This document shows, in pieces, positions 45,701 through 54,041 of a DNA stretch of 64,000 bases; the first letter of the stretch is position 1; every line of letters starts with the position of its first letter. The DNA lies in the NCBI RefSeq assembly GCF_036880985.1, contig NZ_JBAJNO010000009.1, positions 1,116,001 through 1,180,000 on the forward strand, written 5' to 3'. Source of the DNA: Limibacter armeniacum (lineage in GTDB: Bacteria; Bacteroidota; Bacteroidia; Cytophagales; Flammeovirgaceae). Below the pieces are notes generated by a model, which was given only the letters and a program-made list of their open reading frames with translations, did no database searches and was not told the origin of the DNA. Made by a program: the position numbers and the translations under genes.

Positions 45701-45982
45701 TTCCAAGCTCAATTCCTGATTCCTATGGCAATTGCAGTGGCTTGGGGTGTGATGGTTGGTACAACAATTATCCTACTGTTCTTCCCTGTACTAATACTGA
45801 TGTTCAATGACCTGAGAGTATATGCCAAGTGGGCATGGACAGGGTTCAGACCAGAGCCTCAAGAGGTTGAACGTGTTATCATTGATCAGGATAAGGATAT
45901 TCTATTTGCTGATAAAGATGAAACGCCTTTAAGTCAGTCCAATGGACAGGCTTATAAGCAGCAAATTTCTGAGAAACACTAA
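42740..45982 (+). CDS. RND efflux permease (AcrB superfamily)
   Basis: This 1080-residue inner-membrane pump has twelve transmembrane segments arranged as TM1, two large periplasmic loops and blocks of TM helices. The family motif FFPERESRFISIQVFYPGASPEEMEE follows TM1. The proton relay pair Asp399/Asp400 lies in VGILVDDGIVIAEN of TM4. The matching region in TM10 is ALSGVIINDAVVFLDKYN, with Asn-Asp instead of the AcrB Lys. Substrate specificity cannot be read; it belongs to the HAE-type group seen widely in marine Bacteroidota. A perfect terminator palindrome follows the stop codon. Confidence 0.95.
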   Translation: MKNILKAFVKYGILSNTVIALTLLIGIFSLVNTKKSFFPERESRFISIQVFYPGASPEEMEEGVTQRIEEAIRSTVGIEEINSTSSENAANISVKVYESYDIDEVYTDVKNAVDGISAFPVGAERPTIFKQKNKTQVMWVGLRGTNDYVTLNDLKIAIQRVEEDLLSSDVVSQVQVMGYPDREISIEIPEETLLRYGITMTQVADIVRRNNRDVSGGAIKTEGEEILLRSRGKRSEADRIGQIVLLANDDGSSIRVKDIATINEQFAETPNESLLNGQEAVYMRVDKLISEDLQEISDYVDEYIADFNKRNPSMHMEITFKFMDMLSQRLTMLLENGAIGLVLVLISLGLFLSLRLSLWVAWGIPSSFLGLFIFGSFVGLTINMISLFGMILVVGILVDDGIVIAENIYAHFEKGKSPYRAAVEGTLEVMPAVFTSVLTTIVAFIPLLLLEGGLSFLRDMGIVVIFALSFSLIEAFFVLPAHLASPVVLRAKDSTSWSGRIRTKINNFLDHVRLNLYGKALQFTLKYKWVSVVILLALFPITAGLLGGGLIKATFFPRIPFNSLNIDIAFKAGTRETVTKDYVHEFDSLVWQINEELKTEYNDTTNWINYTFSNVGSSKFGSGGHTGNVNVFFKELDDAPFRDTDLIEKIRDKIGEIPEADKFSVGNEGRWGKPVSIKLMSKNPAELDAAAEYLKNRLGEIPALKEIIDDKNIGKRELKIELKPQAHFLGLTRDAIVQQIRQGFFGEQVQRLQKGRDEIRVWVRYPKHGRSSLTQLDNMKIKVQGKEYPVRELIDYEIIRGISDIKHYMASRTTTVEAELVDPFAEVPPILEKINNDIMPEVFAQFPSVRKEEGGQAKESQKSGQEMMKLFIGAFLAIFIIIMLTFRSFYQAVLIISMIPLGWIGAAWGHGLHGVPISLLSAWGMIALSGVIINDAVVFLDKYNRNLTEGMLPKAAAFDAGISRFRPIMLTTMTTVAGLYPLIMETSFQAQFLIPMAIAVAWGVMVGTTIILLFFPVLILMFNDLRVYAKWAWTGFRPEPQEVERVIIDQDKDILFADKDETPLSQSNGQAYKQQISEKH

Positions 45983-45988
45983 ATCAAC

Positions 45989-46015
45989 AAAGCCCCCGAT
46001 ATATCGGGGGCTTTT
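45989..46015 (+). terminator. Perfect terminator palindrome between RND permease and tolC
   Basis: AAAGCCCCCGATA with TATCGGGGGCTTT is a completely self-complementary 26-bp sequence (usable stem about 11 bp with an ATAT loop), followed by T and TAC. The tolC ATG is only 41 bp beyond, so most transcripts should stop before tolC. Confidence 0.88.
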
Positions 46016-46055
46016 ACAAGAAATAATTACTACGAGACTGACAAACTTTTTTTAT

Positions 46056-47531
46056 ATGAAAAAGTATTTATTGATCCTTTCAGTACTATTAAGTAATGCC
46101 ATGACATATGCTCAGGACGTAACTTCTGAAGTCCTATCGCTCAAACAGGCTATCCAGAAAGGGTTGGAAAACAACTACGACATCAGAATTGAGGAAAGTA
46201 AGGTTGAAGATGCCGTCCAACAAAACTCTTGGGGACAGGCGGGCAGGTTTCCCACTATTGACTTTCGCTCAACTTTTAATAACAGCCAACAGTACAACAA
46301 GCCAGCTAGTCCATTTGCCCTGCCAGGAACCAACATGAGTGATGTACTTTCTGGGAGTGTCAATGCCAATTGGGTACTCTTCAATGGGTTTAAAGTAAAC
46401 CTTACCAAGGAGCAACTCGAAAAGCTGGAAGCTCAAACAGAAATGCAAGCTGCCATTACACTTGAAAGCACTGTTGAACAAATTATCCTTGCTTATTATA
46501 ACGTACAGTTGCAGCAAGAAAACCTGAAGGTGTTTAAAACGATTCTTGGCTTGTCTAAGGATCGCGTTGAGTTTGCTAGACTGCAACGTGAAATGGGTAG
46601 TGGTTCAAGCTTTGAAGTATCACAAGAAGAAACCAACTTCTATAACGACTCCTCTAATTTTGTCAATCAAGAATTGGTGATGGCGAATGCCTTCAGGGAT
46701 TTGAATGAACTGATGGCAGAAGAAAATCTTGACAAGGTCTACAACCTGACAGATGAATTAAGCATTACTCCTGAAAGCTTCATTTTTGATGATTTATTAG
46801 AGAAAATGAAAGCCAGTAACAGCACATTGCTTCGTCAGAATAGAAGCCTGGAACTAAGTGAAATAAACATCAGGATGCAACAAGTAAACAGACAGCCTCG
46901 TCTGGCGCTTGATGTTGGCTACAATGTATCCACGAACTGGTTTACAGCAGATTTCCCACAAACAACACCCAATACAGGAAATGATATTGGCAACTTCTTA
47001 CCTCCTAACATAGACCCTAACGATCCTATTAATTGGGGTGCTCTTCCAGTTTTACAGGAGGCGTTTACTAGCTATCAGGCAAACAGTACAACTACTGAAC
47101 TAGTAAGAGAAACGCGTAATGGCTACAGCTATGGTCCATATGCTAATCTAACACTGAATGTACCAATCTATGCAGGAAGTCAGCGTAAACGTGCTGTACA
47201 AAGTGCTAAGCTGAGTTATCAGCAACAGCAATTGATGACACAAAAAACGACACTATCCCTAACCAATCAGCTCAAGAAAACACATGAGCAATACAACAAC
47301 AGGATTGAGTTGGTGGACCTGACAGAAAAGAGCCTTCAGGCTGCTGCATTAAACCTACGCTTGAGTCAAGAACAATATGAAATGGGTACTATCAATTCAT
47401 TTGACTACAGACAAGTTCAAAACAGTTACCTGAATGCAGCATTCAGAGCGTTGAGAGCCAAATATGATTTGATACAAAGCAATGCTTCCTTACTTAGAAT
47501 GACTGGCAGCATCATTAGTGACAGAGAGTAG
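46056..47531 (+). CDS. TolC-family outer-membrane efflux channel
   Basis: This 491-residue protein has a signal peptide (1-19, ending TYAQ). It has TolC-type repeats of an amphipathic barrel plus long helices: SLKQAIQKGLENNYDIRI, LESTVEQIILAYYNVQLQQENL in the first half, and the C-terminal SLQAAALNLRLSQEQYEMGTINSFDYRQVQNSYL in the second. It completes the RND pump. The frame is open back to 45942 inside the permease gene, but the signal peptide starts at the ATG at 46056. Only 41 bp separate it from a perfect terminator, so expression depends on read-through or a promoter in that short gap. Confidence 0.94.
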   Translation: MKKYLLILSVLLSNAMTYAQDVTSEVLSLKQAIQKGLENNYDIRIEESKVEDAVQQNSWGQAGRFPTIDFRSTFNNSQQYNKPASPFALPGTNMSDVLSGSVNANWVLFNGFKVNLTKEQLEKLEAQTEMQAAITLESTVEQIILAYYNVQLQQENLKVFKTILGLSKDRVEFARLQREMGSGSSFEVSQEETNFYNDSSNFVNQELVMANAFRDLNELMAEENLDKVYNLTDELSITPESFIFDDLLEKMKASNSTLLRQNRSLELSEINIRMQQVNRQPRLALDVGYNVSTNWFTADFPQTTPNTGNDIGNFLPPNIDPNDPINWGALPVLQEAFTSYQANSTTTELVRETRNGYSYGPYANLTLNVPIYAGSQRKRAVQSAKLSYQQQQLMTQKTTLSLTNQLKKTHEQYNNRIELVDLTEKSLQAAALNLRLSQEQYEMGTINSFDYRQVQNSYLNAAFRALRAKYDLIQSNASLLRMTGSIISDRE

Positions 47532-47568
47532 GCGAAGTACCTTCTCTTGTGAATATTACTTAACTACG

Positions 47569-47611
47569 AAGGCGTAACAGGGCTTTATCCCCGTTACGCC
47601 TTTATTTTTCA
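47569..47611 (+). terminator. Intrinsic terminator after tolC
   Basis: AAGGCGTAAC pairs with GTTACGCCTT, extended inward by GGG with CCC past one mismatch, and is followed by TTATTTTTC. It ends the efflux operon. Confidence 0.85.
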
Positions 47612-47813
47612 TTCCCTACCTCTTATTTTAAGGTGTAAGGATTAGCACATTTTTCAAACAATTGTAAACAACAACCCAAGTACCTAATTAATTACATCTA
47701 TACCCGAAACTTCGCGCCCTCCTTACCAATGCTATCCGTCTTCTGCTACATGCCCAACGCATGGACTTCAGACAATAAAACCACTTACTGCATAACCACC
47801 AGCACTCACCAGC

Positions 47814-49409
47814 ATGAAAAAAGTATTGTCAGTCTTGCAATATACCCTGTTGCTTGTATTCTTAACTTGCTTTCAGTTTACCAGCTATTCTCAGGATAAG
47901 GCTCCCATCAACTTTCAAGAATCATTTGATGAGCTATTTCTAGCCGTCTATCAGGAAAAGATTTTTGATAATCCCAAGACATTTGTGGACTGCGTACCAC
48001 TTGACCACCCTGACAAGATCATGAACAAATATCATGAGCATAAAAGCAATGGATCTTTTGACCTGAAAGCCTTTGTCGGTGAAAATTTTGATATCCCTAC
48101 CACTACTCAACTGGAACAACAATCTGTTGAGAACAGAGATATTCAACAACTCCAAAATCAATGGTCTGCTATCAATCCCATCAGCAGTACCCAACCATAT
48201 ACCGGAACTTATATTCACCTACCACACCCTTATGTTGTTGCCAAAGGCGGAGGAAAGGATTTTTATTACTGGGATGCCTATAGTATTGCATTGGGACTAC
48301 ATGCCTCCAACGAGGTAGAAATGCTTCGGAACATTGTAAAAAACTGTGCTTGGCTTATTGACCAGTATGGTTATGTTCCAGAAGGTAACCGTACCTATTA
48401 CTTAGGCAGGACAAGTCCCCCATTTTTCAGTCAGATGGTCAATGAGTTGGTCTATGCAGAAGACAGTTGGGGAGTTCTAGAAGAGTTTCTCCCACAACTA
48501 CAAGCGGAGTACGACTTTTGGATGAAAGGAAAAGAGTCTCTAACTGAAACTCAGCCTACCAATAACCGAACTGTACTAATGCCTAACGGGGCAATTCTAA
48601 ACCGCTACTATAGTGAAAATACACAGCCAAGAGCTGAAGCTTATTTACACGACACACAATTGGCTGAAAGAATTCATAGTGTAACCAATAAGCCCAAAGC
48701 CGAAATATGCCGTGAAATTCAGTCTGCATGTGAGTCAGGTTGGGCTTTCAGTAGCCGATGGCTCGCTGACAACCACACACTTGAATCACTGGAAACTACC
48801 AGTATTGTTCCTGTTGACCTTAACAGCATGATTCTTCAGTTAGAAAAACTGTTGGGGGAAGCTTATTGGGTGGCAGGAGATAAGGATATGGCAAGGTATT
48901 ACCACAAACTGGCAGTACTAAGGGCTAAAACAATCAATAAATATTTATGGGACAAGCATGCCGATTGTTACTCTGATTATCACATACTGCAAAATAAACC
49001 TACCAGGCGTTTTACCATTGCCAGCATGTTCCCTATGTATATCGGTTTTGCCACCAATATGCACTCTTCCCATATGGCTCACCACATCAAATCATTATTT
49101 ATGAAACATGGAGGTGTCGCTACCTCATTACTTAATAATGGACAAACATGGGATGCCCCATACGGTTGGGCTCCTATGCAATGGGTCACCATTGTGGGCT
49201 TAAGAAATTACCAGTTTGACAACATTGCTGATGAAGTCAAAAAAAGGTGGGTACTTTTCAACCTCAGAGCATTTCAACTGAATGGAACGCTCCCTGACAA
49301 GTTTAATGTGGAGGCTTTTAATACTACTATTCCTAGCAAATACAACCATAGTCGCTCTGCATGGACCAATGCACTATTGCTCAAATTGCTTGTAGAAGAT
49401 GGTAAATAA
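47814..49409 (+). CDS. GH37 trehalase homologue with substituted catalytic residues
   Basis: This 531-residue secreted protein (signal peptide 1-27) belongs to glycoside hydrolase family 37, alpha,alpha-trehalases. Family landmarks include KTFVDCVPLDHPDKI, FYYWDAYSIALGL (151-154 YYWD), GNRTYYLGRTSPPFF, SIVPVDLNSMI and WDAPYGWAPMQW. The catalytic acid in ESGWDFSSRW of E. coli TreA (Asp312) is Ala311 here, in ESGWAFSSRW. The base in EKYDV (Glu496) is Asp495, in DKFNV. The Arg of PGGRF is Gly146, and the C-terminal GGGGEY loop is absent. The reading frame is whole. It may be an inactive sugar-binding protein or a changed enzyme. It stands alone and ends at a terminator. Confidence 0.85.
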   Translation: MKKVLSVLQYTLLLVFLTCFQFTSYSQDKAPINFQESFDELFLAVYQEKIFDNPKTFVDCVPLDHPDKIMNKYHEHKSNGSFDLKAFVGENFDIPTTTQLEQQSVENRDIQQLQNQWSAINPISSTQPYTGTYIHLPHPYVVAKGGGKDFYYWDAYSIALGLHASNEVEMLRNIVKNCAWLIDQYGYVPEGNRTYYLGRTSPPFFSQMVNELVYAEDSWGVLEEFLPQLQAEYDFWMKGKESLTETQPTNNRTVLMPNGAILNRYYSENTQPRAEAYLHDTQLAERIHSVTNKPKAEICREIQSACESGWAFSSRWLADNHTLESLETTSIVPVDLNSMILQLEKLLGEAYWVAGDKDMARYYHKLAVLRAKTINKYLWDKHADCYSDYHILQNKPTRRFTIASMFPMYIGFATNMHSSHMAHHIKSLFMKHGGVATSLLNNGQTWDAPYGWAPMQWVTIVGLRNYQFDNIADEVKKRWVLFNLRAFQLNGTLPDKFNVEAFNTTIPSKYNHSRSAWTNALLLKLLVEDGK

Positions 49410-49416
49410 ACATTTC

Positions 49417-49456
49417 GGAAAGCCCCTACCCTATTAAGTGGCTTTCCTTATTTTTC
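49417..49456 (+). terminator. Intrinsic terminator after the GH37 homologue
   Basis: GGAAAGCC pairs perfectly with GGCTTTCC with a 15-nt loop and is followed by TTATTTTTC. The tail overlaps the stop codon of the convergent macrodomain gene. Confidence 0.8.
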
Positions 49457-49954
49457 AAGTTGCCGCTGATACAACAAGTAGTTATCATCATCAAAACAGA
49501 CAAAGATAACTTCTGAAGGATATTTGTGTTTGCTCATAAACTCCTTCACGATACTTATTGCAATCTTAGCTGCTTTTTCTTTCGGAAAGCCATATATCCC
49601 AGTACTGATATTGGGAAATGCTACTTTATCTAAACTTCCTTCTTCAGCTACTTCCAAACTACGTTGATAAGCAGACTTCAAAAGGTCTTCCTCACCATTA
49701 TTACCTCCTCTCCAGACAGGGCCAACTGTATGAATTACATATCGGGCAGGTAAATTAAATCCCCCTGTGATTTTAGCATCTCCTGTTGAGCATCCATTCA
49801 ACTTTTTACAGGCTTCCAATAATTGTGGTCCAGCCGTTCTGTGAATAGCCCCATCGACACCACCTCCTCCCAACAGAGATGTATTTGCAGCATTGACAAT
49901 TGCATCCACTTCACATTTTGTAATATCTCCTTTTACTACCTTTACATTCTCCAT
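49448..49954 (-). CDS. Macrodomain ADP-ribose hydrolase
   Basis: This 168-residue protein is a single macrodomain of the O-acetyl-ADP-ribose deacetylase (YmdB-like) group. VVKGDITKCEVDAIVNAANTSL starts the fold. The substrate loops GGGGVDGAIHRTAG and NISTGIYGFPKEKAA are complete. It removes or binds ADP-ribose derivatives. I start at the ATG at 49954; an earlier in-frame Met at 49984 would overlap the divergent tatD start. Its neighbour tatD starts 28 bp away in the opposite direction. Confidence 0.93.
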   Translation of the reverse strand: MENVKVVKGDITKCEVDAIVNAANTSLLGGGGVDGAIHRTAGPQLLEACKKLNGCSTGDAKITGGFNLPARYVIHTVGPVWRGGNNGEEDLLKSAYQRSLEVAEEGSLDKVAFPNISTGIYGFPKEKAAKIAISIVKEFMSKHKYPSEVIFVCFDDDNYLLYQRQLEK

Positions 49955-49982
49955 ATTTTCACTTTTTATCAACACTTCAATC

Positions 49983-50666
49983 ATGACTAATTTTCCATAT
50001 ATCAATATACATACTCATCACCCAACAGGAAATAAAGATACTGTTGAAATACCTAACCTGTTTCTGCAAGAAGTTGATTTTGACATACTCAAACTGGCGA
50101 ATAAAGAAGGTCGAAAAGTAAGTATTGGATTACATCCATGGCATATATCATCCCAGCAATTTGATATTGAGCAACTGAAGGGATACTGCTTGAATAATGC
50201 TGTTTTTGCAATTGGTGAAACTGGACTTGACAGGGTTATTAATTGCCCTTGGGAAACTCAACTATCCATATTTGAGCAACATTTACTGCTTGCAGAAGAG
50301 ATCGGAAAGCCTGTGATCATACACGCTGTTCGCAGTTATCCTGATATTATTTCAGTCAAGAAAAAACTAAAGGTCAAAACCCCTTTTATTATCCACGGTT
50401 TCAATGGGAATTCGCAAACTGCTGATCAGCTTTTGAACAATGGCTGTTACCTTTCTTTCGGTCATGCTCTCCTGCAAAACAAGCCTAAACTTATTGAAGC
50501 ATTTACCAAAACTCCTGTTGATAGGTTGTTCTTAGAAACCGATGATAATGCTGCATTACATATTCAAAGCGTGTATCAACAGGCAGCTGCATTAAGAAAC
50601 TGTACCGAAGCAGAACTCAAATCACAGGTTTTCCGTAACTTTGCCCACCTTTCAGAGAAAGGATGA
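49983..50666 (+). CDS. TatD-family metal-dependent deoxyribonuclease
   Basis: This 227-residue TIM-barrel hydrolase of the TatD/YcfH family is short but complete. Metal residues are seen in INIHTHHP (His10, His12), IGETGLD, VIIHAVRSYPD, FIIHGFNGN and LFLETDDN. TatD proteins act as 3-prime to 5-prime DNA exonucleases in repair; some act on D-amino-acyl-tRNA. The 33-residue N-terminal extension of the open frame runs into the macrodomain gene, so I start at the ATG at 49983. tcdA follows 32 bp later. Confidence 0.92.
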   Translation: MTNFPYINIHTHHPTGNKDTVEIPNLFLQEVDFDILKLANKEGRKVSIGLHPWHISSQQFDIEQLKGYCLNNAVFAIGETGLDRVINCPWETQLSIFEQHLLLAEEIGKPVIIHAVRSYPDIISVKKKLKVKTPFIIHGFNGNSQTADQLLNNGCYLSFGHALLQNKPKLIEAFTKTPVDRLFLETDDNAALHIQSVYQQAAALRNCTEAELKSQVFRNFAHLSEKG

Positions 50667-50698
50667 GTTGAATATTTAAAATTTCATGTTTTTATAAA

Positions 50699-51418
50699 AT
50701 GTCTTGGCAAGAAAGAACATTACTCCTTTTAGGAGATGAAAAAGTAAAAAAACTGAACGATGCACACGTACTAGTAATTGGACTAGGTGGTGTAGGTGGT
50801 TTTGCAGCTGAAGCCATTGCTAGAGCAGGAGTTGGTAAAATGACCATTGTAGATGGTGACACTGTTGACCCTAGTAATCGTAACCGTCAGCTGATTGCCC
50901 TTTCAAGTACGCATGAGGAGTCCAAAGCGCAACTGTTTGAAAAGCGACTGAAAGACATCAACCCTGACCTCAATTTGGAGGTTATCAACATGTTTATGGA
51001 TGAGCAGGAGATCGAAGATCTACTGAGTGCTGCTCCATATGACTATGTGGTAGAGTGTATTGATACACTCACACCAAAGCTTCATGTAATTGTGAAATCA
51101 ATGGCTAAGAAATTACCGTTGATCAGCTCAATGGGTGCAGGAGGAAAAGTTGACCCTTCAAAAGCAAGGATTGCCGATATTTCCAAGTCATATAACTGTA
51201 CACTTGCCAGACAGGTAAGAAAGCGACTGAAAGAATTTAAGATCAAGAAAGGTTTTAAAGTTGTTTTCTCTCCTGAGCATATAGACCACAGTAAAGTTAA
51301 AGTAGTAGAAGGCATGACGTATAAGAAGTCCGTTATTGGAACTATCTCTTACATGCCCGCCATCTTTGGCTTAAACTGTGCCTCTGTAGTGATTAGAGAC
51401 CTTGTAGAAAGGGACTGA
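50699..51418 (+). CDS. tcdA: tRNA threonylcarbamoyladenosine dehydratase (TcdA/CsdL)
   Basis: This 239-residue E1-like (ThiF/MoeB superfamily) enzyme activates t6A37 in tRNA with ATP and cyclises it to ct6A. The ATP site GLGGVGGFAAEAIARAGVG (26-43) is followed by VDGDTVDPSNRNRQ, the adenylation signature. VECIDTLTPK and MGAGGKVDPSKARIADI are in the second half. It lacks the C-terminal rhodanese of MoeB. It follows tatD by 32 bp on the same strand and ends at a bidirectional terminator. Confidence 0.92.
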   Translation: MSWQERTLLLLGDEKVKKLNDAHVLVIGLGGVGGFAAEAIARAGVGKMTIVDGDTVDPSNRNRQLIALSSTHEESKAQLFEKRLKDINPDLNLEVINMFMDEQEIEDLLSAAPYDYVVECIDTLTPKLHVIVKSMAKKLPLISSMGAGGKVDPSKARIADISKSYNCTLARQVRKRLKEFKIKKGFKVVFSPEHIDHSKVKVVEGMTYKKSVIGTISYMPAIFGLNCASVVIRDLVERD

Positions 51419-51422
51419 AATA

Positions 51423-51457
51423 AAAAACCACTTACTTAATGTAAGTGGTTTTTTTAT
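51423..51457 (+). terminator. Bidirectional terminator between tcdA and the M23 gene
   Basis: AAAAACCACTTAC pairs perfectly with GTAAGTGGTTTTT with a 5-nt loop, with A and T runs on the two sides. It serves two convergent genes. Confidence 0.88.
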
Positions 51458-51459
51458 TC

Positions 51460-52506
51460 TTATCTGACTCTAATCCGTCTCCCAAGTCTTAGAGTTGTAT
51501 TTCTTGAAATCCCATTCAACTTACAGATTTTACTGATAGAGGTATGGTATCTTTTACTGATTGACCAAAGGCTGTCTCCGCTTCTGATTTTGTGGTATAC
51601 ACTACTTTTTGCAGACAGCAACAACCTGTAGTTATTCGGAGTCAGATCAAACTGAGCAATCAAAGGCTCTTTCTGATCTACGAAATCGAACATATCTCGA
51701 GGGTTAAAGCCATGTCCCTGATAACGAACCTCAAAGTGCAAGTGTGGCCCAGAACTTCTACCTGTATTACCACCAAGCCCGATCACTTCACCAGCCTTCA
51801 CCATATCACCTGGTTTTACATGGTATTCCTTCATATGACCGTAAAGCGTTTCCAATCCATTCTTATGACGAATCAACACATAATAGCCATATCCTCTTCT
51901 GTTGTACTTCGCTATTCTGACAACACCATCAAAAACAGCTTTCACAGGATCACCAATGTTCAGTTTAAGATCGACTCCATGATGGAATCTCCATCTTCTG
52001 AAACCGTAATTGGAAGTAACCCTTACGCACTCATCCAATGGATAAGACCACGCTTCTTTTGCTTTTGCCTCATCAAATAGGTTAAGTCCTACCGTATCCT
52101 GAAAACTCTTGATGCTATAATCGTATGGATTAACTGAGTGCGTATCCCATGTACTGTAATAATCATGGGCAGTCAGGTAATCCATATCTATAAACACTCC
52201 ATCACTAATCTCCACAGAGTCAGCGCACTGATCTGTTTTATTCAGATTGATCCTTCCTTTTGGTTCAGGAATCTTGCTGATCAGAGAGTCTTCAAGACAT
52301 GCTTGGTTTCCATTCATAAACACAAACATGCTATTGGTTGCTTCCTCCTGCTCTTCTGCAGCCAAAACTTGTGCATCTTTCTTAGCTAAAAAAGCCTCTT
52401 TTTTTTGCTTTCCCCACCACCACTTTGGTTTCTGCATGTCTTGTGCATGCAGTTGTTGGAAAGCCATCAACGAGCAAAGAGCGCCCGTAATTAAAGTCAC
52501 ACGCAT
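51460..52506 (-). CDS. M23 (LytM) endopeptidase with LysM domain
   Basis: This 348-residue secreted protein (signal peptide to about residue 21) has a variable linker (about 25-150), then an M23 peptidase domain. The zinc ligands are in HHGVDLK (His176, Asp179) and GPHLHFEV (His257), with LYGHMKEYH (His224) as the catalytic His. A LysM peptidoglycan-binding domain (303-347, YHKIRSGDSLWSISKRYH) is at the C-terminus. This fits a peptidoglycan hydrolase or activator in the periplasm. It is monocistronic and shares the terminator with tcdA. Confidence 0.93.
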   Translation of the reverse strand: MRVTLITGALCSLMAFQQLHAQDMQKPKWWWGKQKKEAFLAKKDAQVLAAEEQEEATNSMFVFMNGNQACLEDSLISKIPEPKGRINLNKTDQCADSVEISDGVFIDMDYLTAHDYYSTWDTHSVNPYDYSIKSFQDTVGLNLFDEAKAKEAWSYPLDECVRVTSNYGFRRWRFHHGVDLKLNIGDPVKAVFDGVVRIAKYNRRGYGYYVLIRHKNGLETLYGHMKEYHVKPGDMVKAGEVIGLGGNTGRSSGPHLHFEVRYQGHGFNPRDMFDFVDQKEPLIAQFDLTPNNYRLLLSAKSSVYHKIRSGDSLWSISKRYHTSISKICKLNGISRNTTLRLGRRIRVR

Positions 52507-52802
52507 ATTAGATATAAAGTATTGATTTTAAGGAATTCTCGTAAACGCTTTTCTCCCCTTCTGTTCGAAACCTCTGTTTCCGAACTCTTCATCACATCAC
52601 TTGAGCTTACACTATCAGACTAGGTTTCTGACAGGAATACTTGCAAATGGATCGCAAGATAATGCATTAGAAATAAAAATACATAAATATAAACCAAAAA
52701 TATCCTTGAAAGATGCTATAAATCATATAGATAACACCTTCTACGACAATAGAAATAATAGAGATAGCTCAATTGTCTTCAGATAAATAAAAGTTTGGAC
52801 AT
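52507..52802. other. Intergenic region between M23 and trxB genes
   Basis: About 300 bp with one small frame (52601-52786, TTG start) that has no recognisable features and is probably non-coding. The M23 gene promoter must lie near 52510-52600. I find no clear consensus box or regulatory motif. Confidence 0.45.
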
Positions 52803-52828
52803 AAAAAAACCCCTGCATCTTGCAGGGG
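52803..52828 (-). terminator. Intrinsic terminator of trxB
   Basis: On the minus strand CCCCTGCA pairs perfectly with TGCAGGGG with a 3-nt loop and is followed by seven T. It lies about 30 bp past the trxB stop codon. Confidence 0.87.
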
Positions 52829-52856
52829 CCTCTTTTTATATTTCTTAAATGACTGA

Positions 52857-53807
52857 TTAAGAAAGTTCTACTTCTTTCGCAGCCAAATATCTTTCACTTT
52901 CCAGTGCTGCCATACAACCTGTACCAGCAGCAGTTACTGCCTGACGGTAAATATGGTCCTGAGCATCACCTGCTGCAAATACACCAGGGATATTTGTTGC
53001 AGTACTATCAGCAGCTGTAATCAGGTAACCATTTTCGTCCATATCCAACTGACCTTTGAAAATGTCTGTGTTTGGCTTGTGACCAATTGCCACGAAGAAA
53101 CCAGTCGCATCGATTACAGACTCTTCACCTGTCACGTTGTTACGAACTTTTACACCTGTCACTTCTTCATCACCTACTACTTCAACCGTTTCAGTATTCC
53201 AAAGTACTTCTAGGTTAGCTGCATTATCAACACGCTTCTGCATGATCTTAGAAGCTCTCATCTCTTCTCTTCTTACCAACAAGTATACTTTATTAGCAAG
53301 GTTAGCCAAGTAAGTAGCCTCTTCAGCAGCTGTATCACCACCACCAACTACTACTACATCCTGCTTTCTGTAGAAGAAACCGTCACATACGGCACATGCA
53401 GATACGCCTTTACCGTTCAGTCTTTGCTCAGACTCCAGTCCCAACCACTTTGCAGAAGCACCAGTTGAGATAATCACAGTATCAGCCTCAACTTCATGCT
53501 TACCATCAACTACAGCCAAGTGTTTGCCTCCATTTTTGTCCAAAGTTACGCTAGTCACATACCCTGTTCTGATATCTGTACCAAAACGTGCAGCTTGCTT
53601 CTGAAGGTCCATCATCATTTGTGGTCCTACTACGCCCTCAGGATAACCAGGGAAGTTTTCTACATCATTAGTGATAGTCAACTGTCCGCCAGGTTGATCA
53701 CCTTGGTACATTACAGGATTAAGGTTAGCTCTTGAAGCATAAATTGCAGCAGTATAACCTGCCGGTCCAGAACCGATGATCAAACACTTTACTTGTTCTC
53801 TAGCCAT
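52857..53807 (-). CDS. trxB: Thioredoxin reductase (NADPH)
   Basis: This 316-residue flavoprotein reduces thioredoxin with NADPH. The FAD motif IIGSGPAGYTAAIYASRA is at the N-terminus. The active disulfide CAVCDG is at Cys138 and Cys141. The NADPH-binding motif VVGGGDTAAEEATYLA and the C-terminal GVFAAGDAQDHIYRQAVTAAGTG are complete. Length is normal. The likely partner is the thioredoxin-fold gene at 33.5 kb. A -7-type box lies about 40 bp upstream of the start. Confidence 0.97.
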   Translation of the reverse strand: MAREQVKCLIIGSGPAGYTAAIYASRANLNPVMYQGDQPGGQLTITNDVENFPGYPEGVVGPQMMMDLQKQAARFGTDIRTGYVTSVTLDKNGGKHLAVVDGKHEVEADTVIISTGASAKWLGLESEQRLNGKGVSACAVCDGFFYRKQDVVVVGGGDTAAEEATYLANLANKVYLLVRREEMRASKIMQKRVDNAANLEVLWNTETVEVVGDEEVTGVKVRNNVTGEESVIDATGFFVAIGHKPNTDIFKGQLDMDENGYLITAADSTATNIPGVFAAGDAQDHIYRQAVTAAGTGCMAALESERYLAAKEVELS

Positions 53808-53845
53808 TGTATTTTTATGATTTTGTATGCGATTTTTTGATTCCG

Positions 53846-53853
53846 CAAAATTA
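53846..53853 (-). promoter_or_regulatory. trxB: Candidate -7 box of trxB
   Basis: On the minus strand TAATTTTG fits TAnnTTTG and lies 38 bp before the trxB ATG. The -33 position reads TTTT rather than TTTG, so the promoter is only half supported. Confidence 0.4.
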
Positions 53854-54041
53854 AATGCTCTAGTCGTAAAAACTAAGAAACTATGATAAAGTTCAATTCG
53901 AGAATCGTTTTATACAAATATTAACGGTGTTCCAAATATACCACAAACACATTAACAAACTAACATATCTATATGTTTCAATTTTAAATCAGAATATTAA
54001 ACAGTCAAATTTGCTACACATCCCTCTATAAAACGACTTCC

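Noticed and set aside
45942-46055. N-terminal extension of TolC into the permease gene
   Set aside because: The extension lacks a signal peptide and crosses the terminator; the ATG at 46056 starts a standard signal sequence.
52601-52786. 61-residue frame between the M23 and trxB genes
   Set aside because: TTG start, no similarity or signal, and low-complexity composition.
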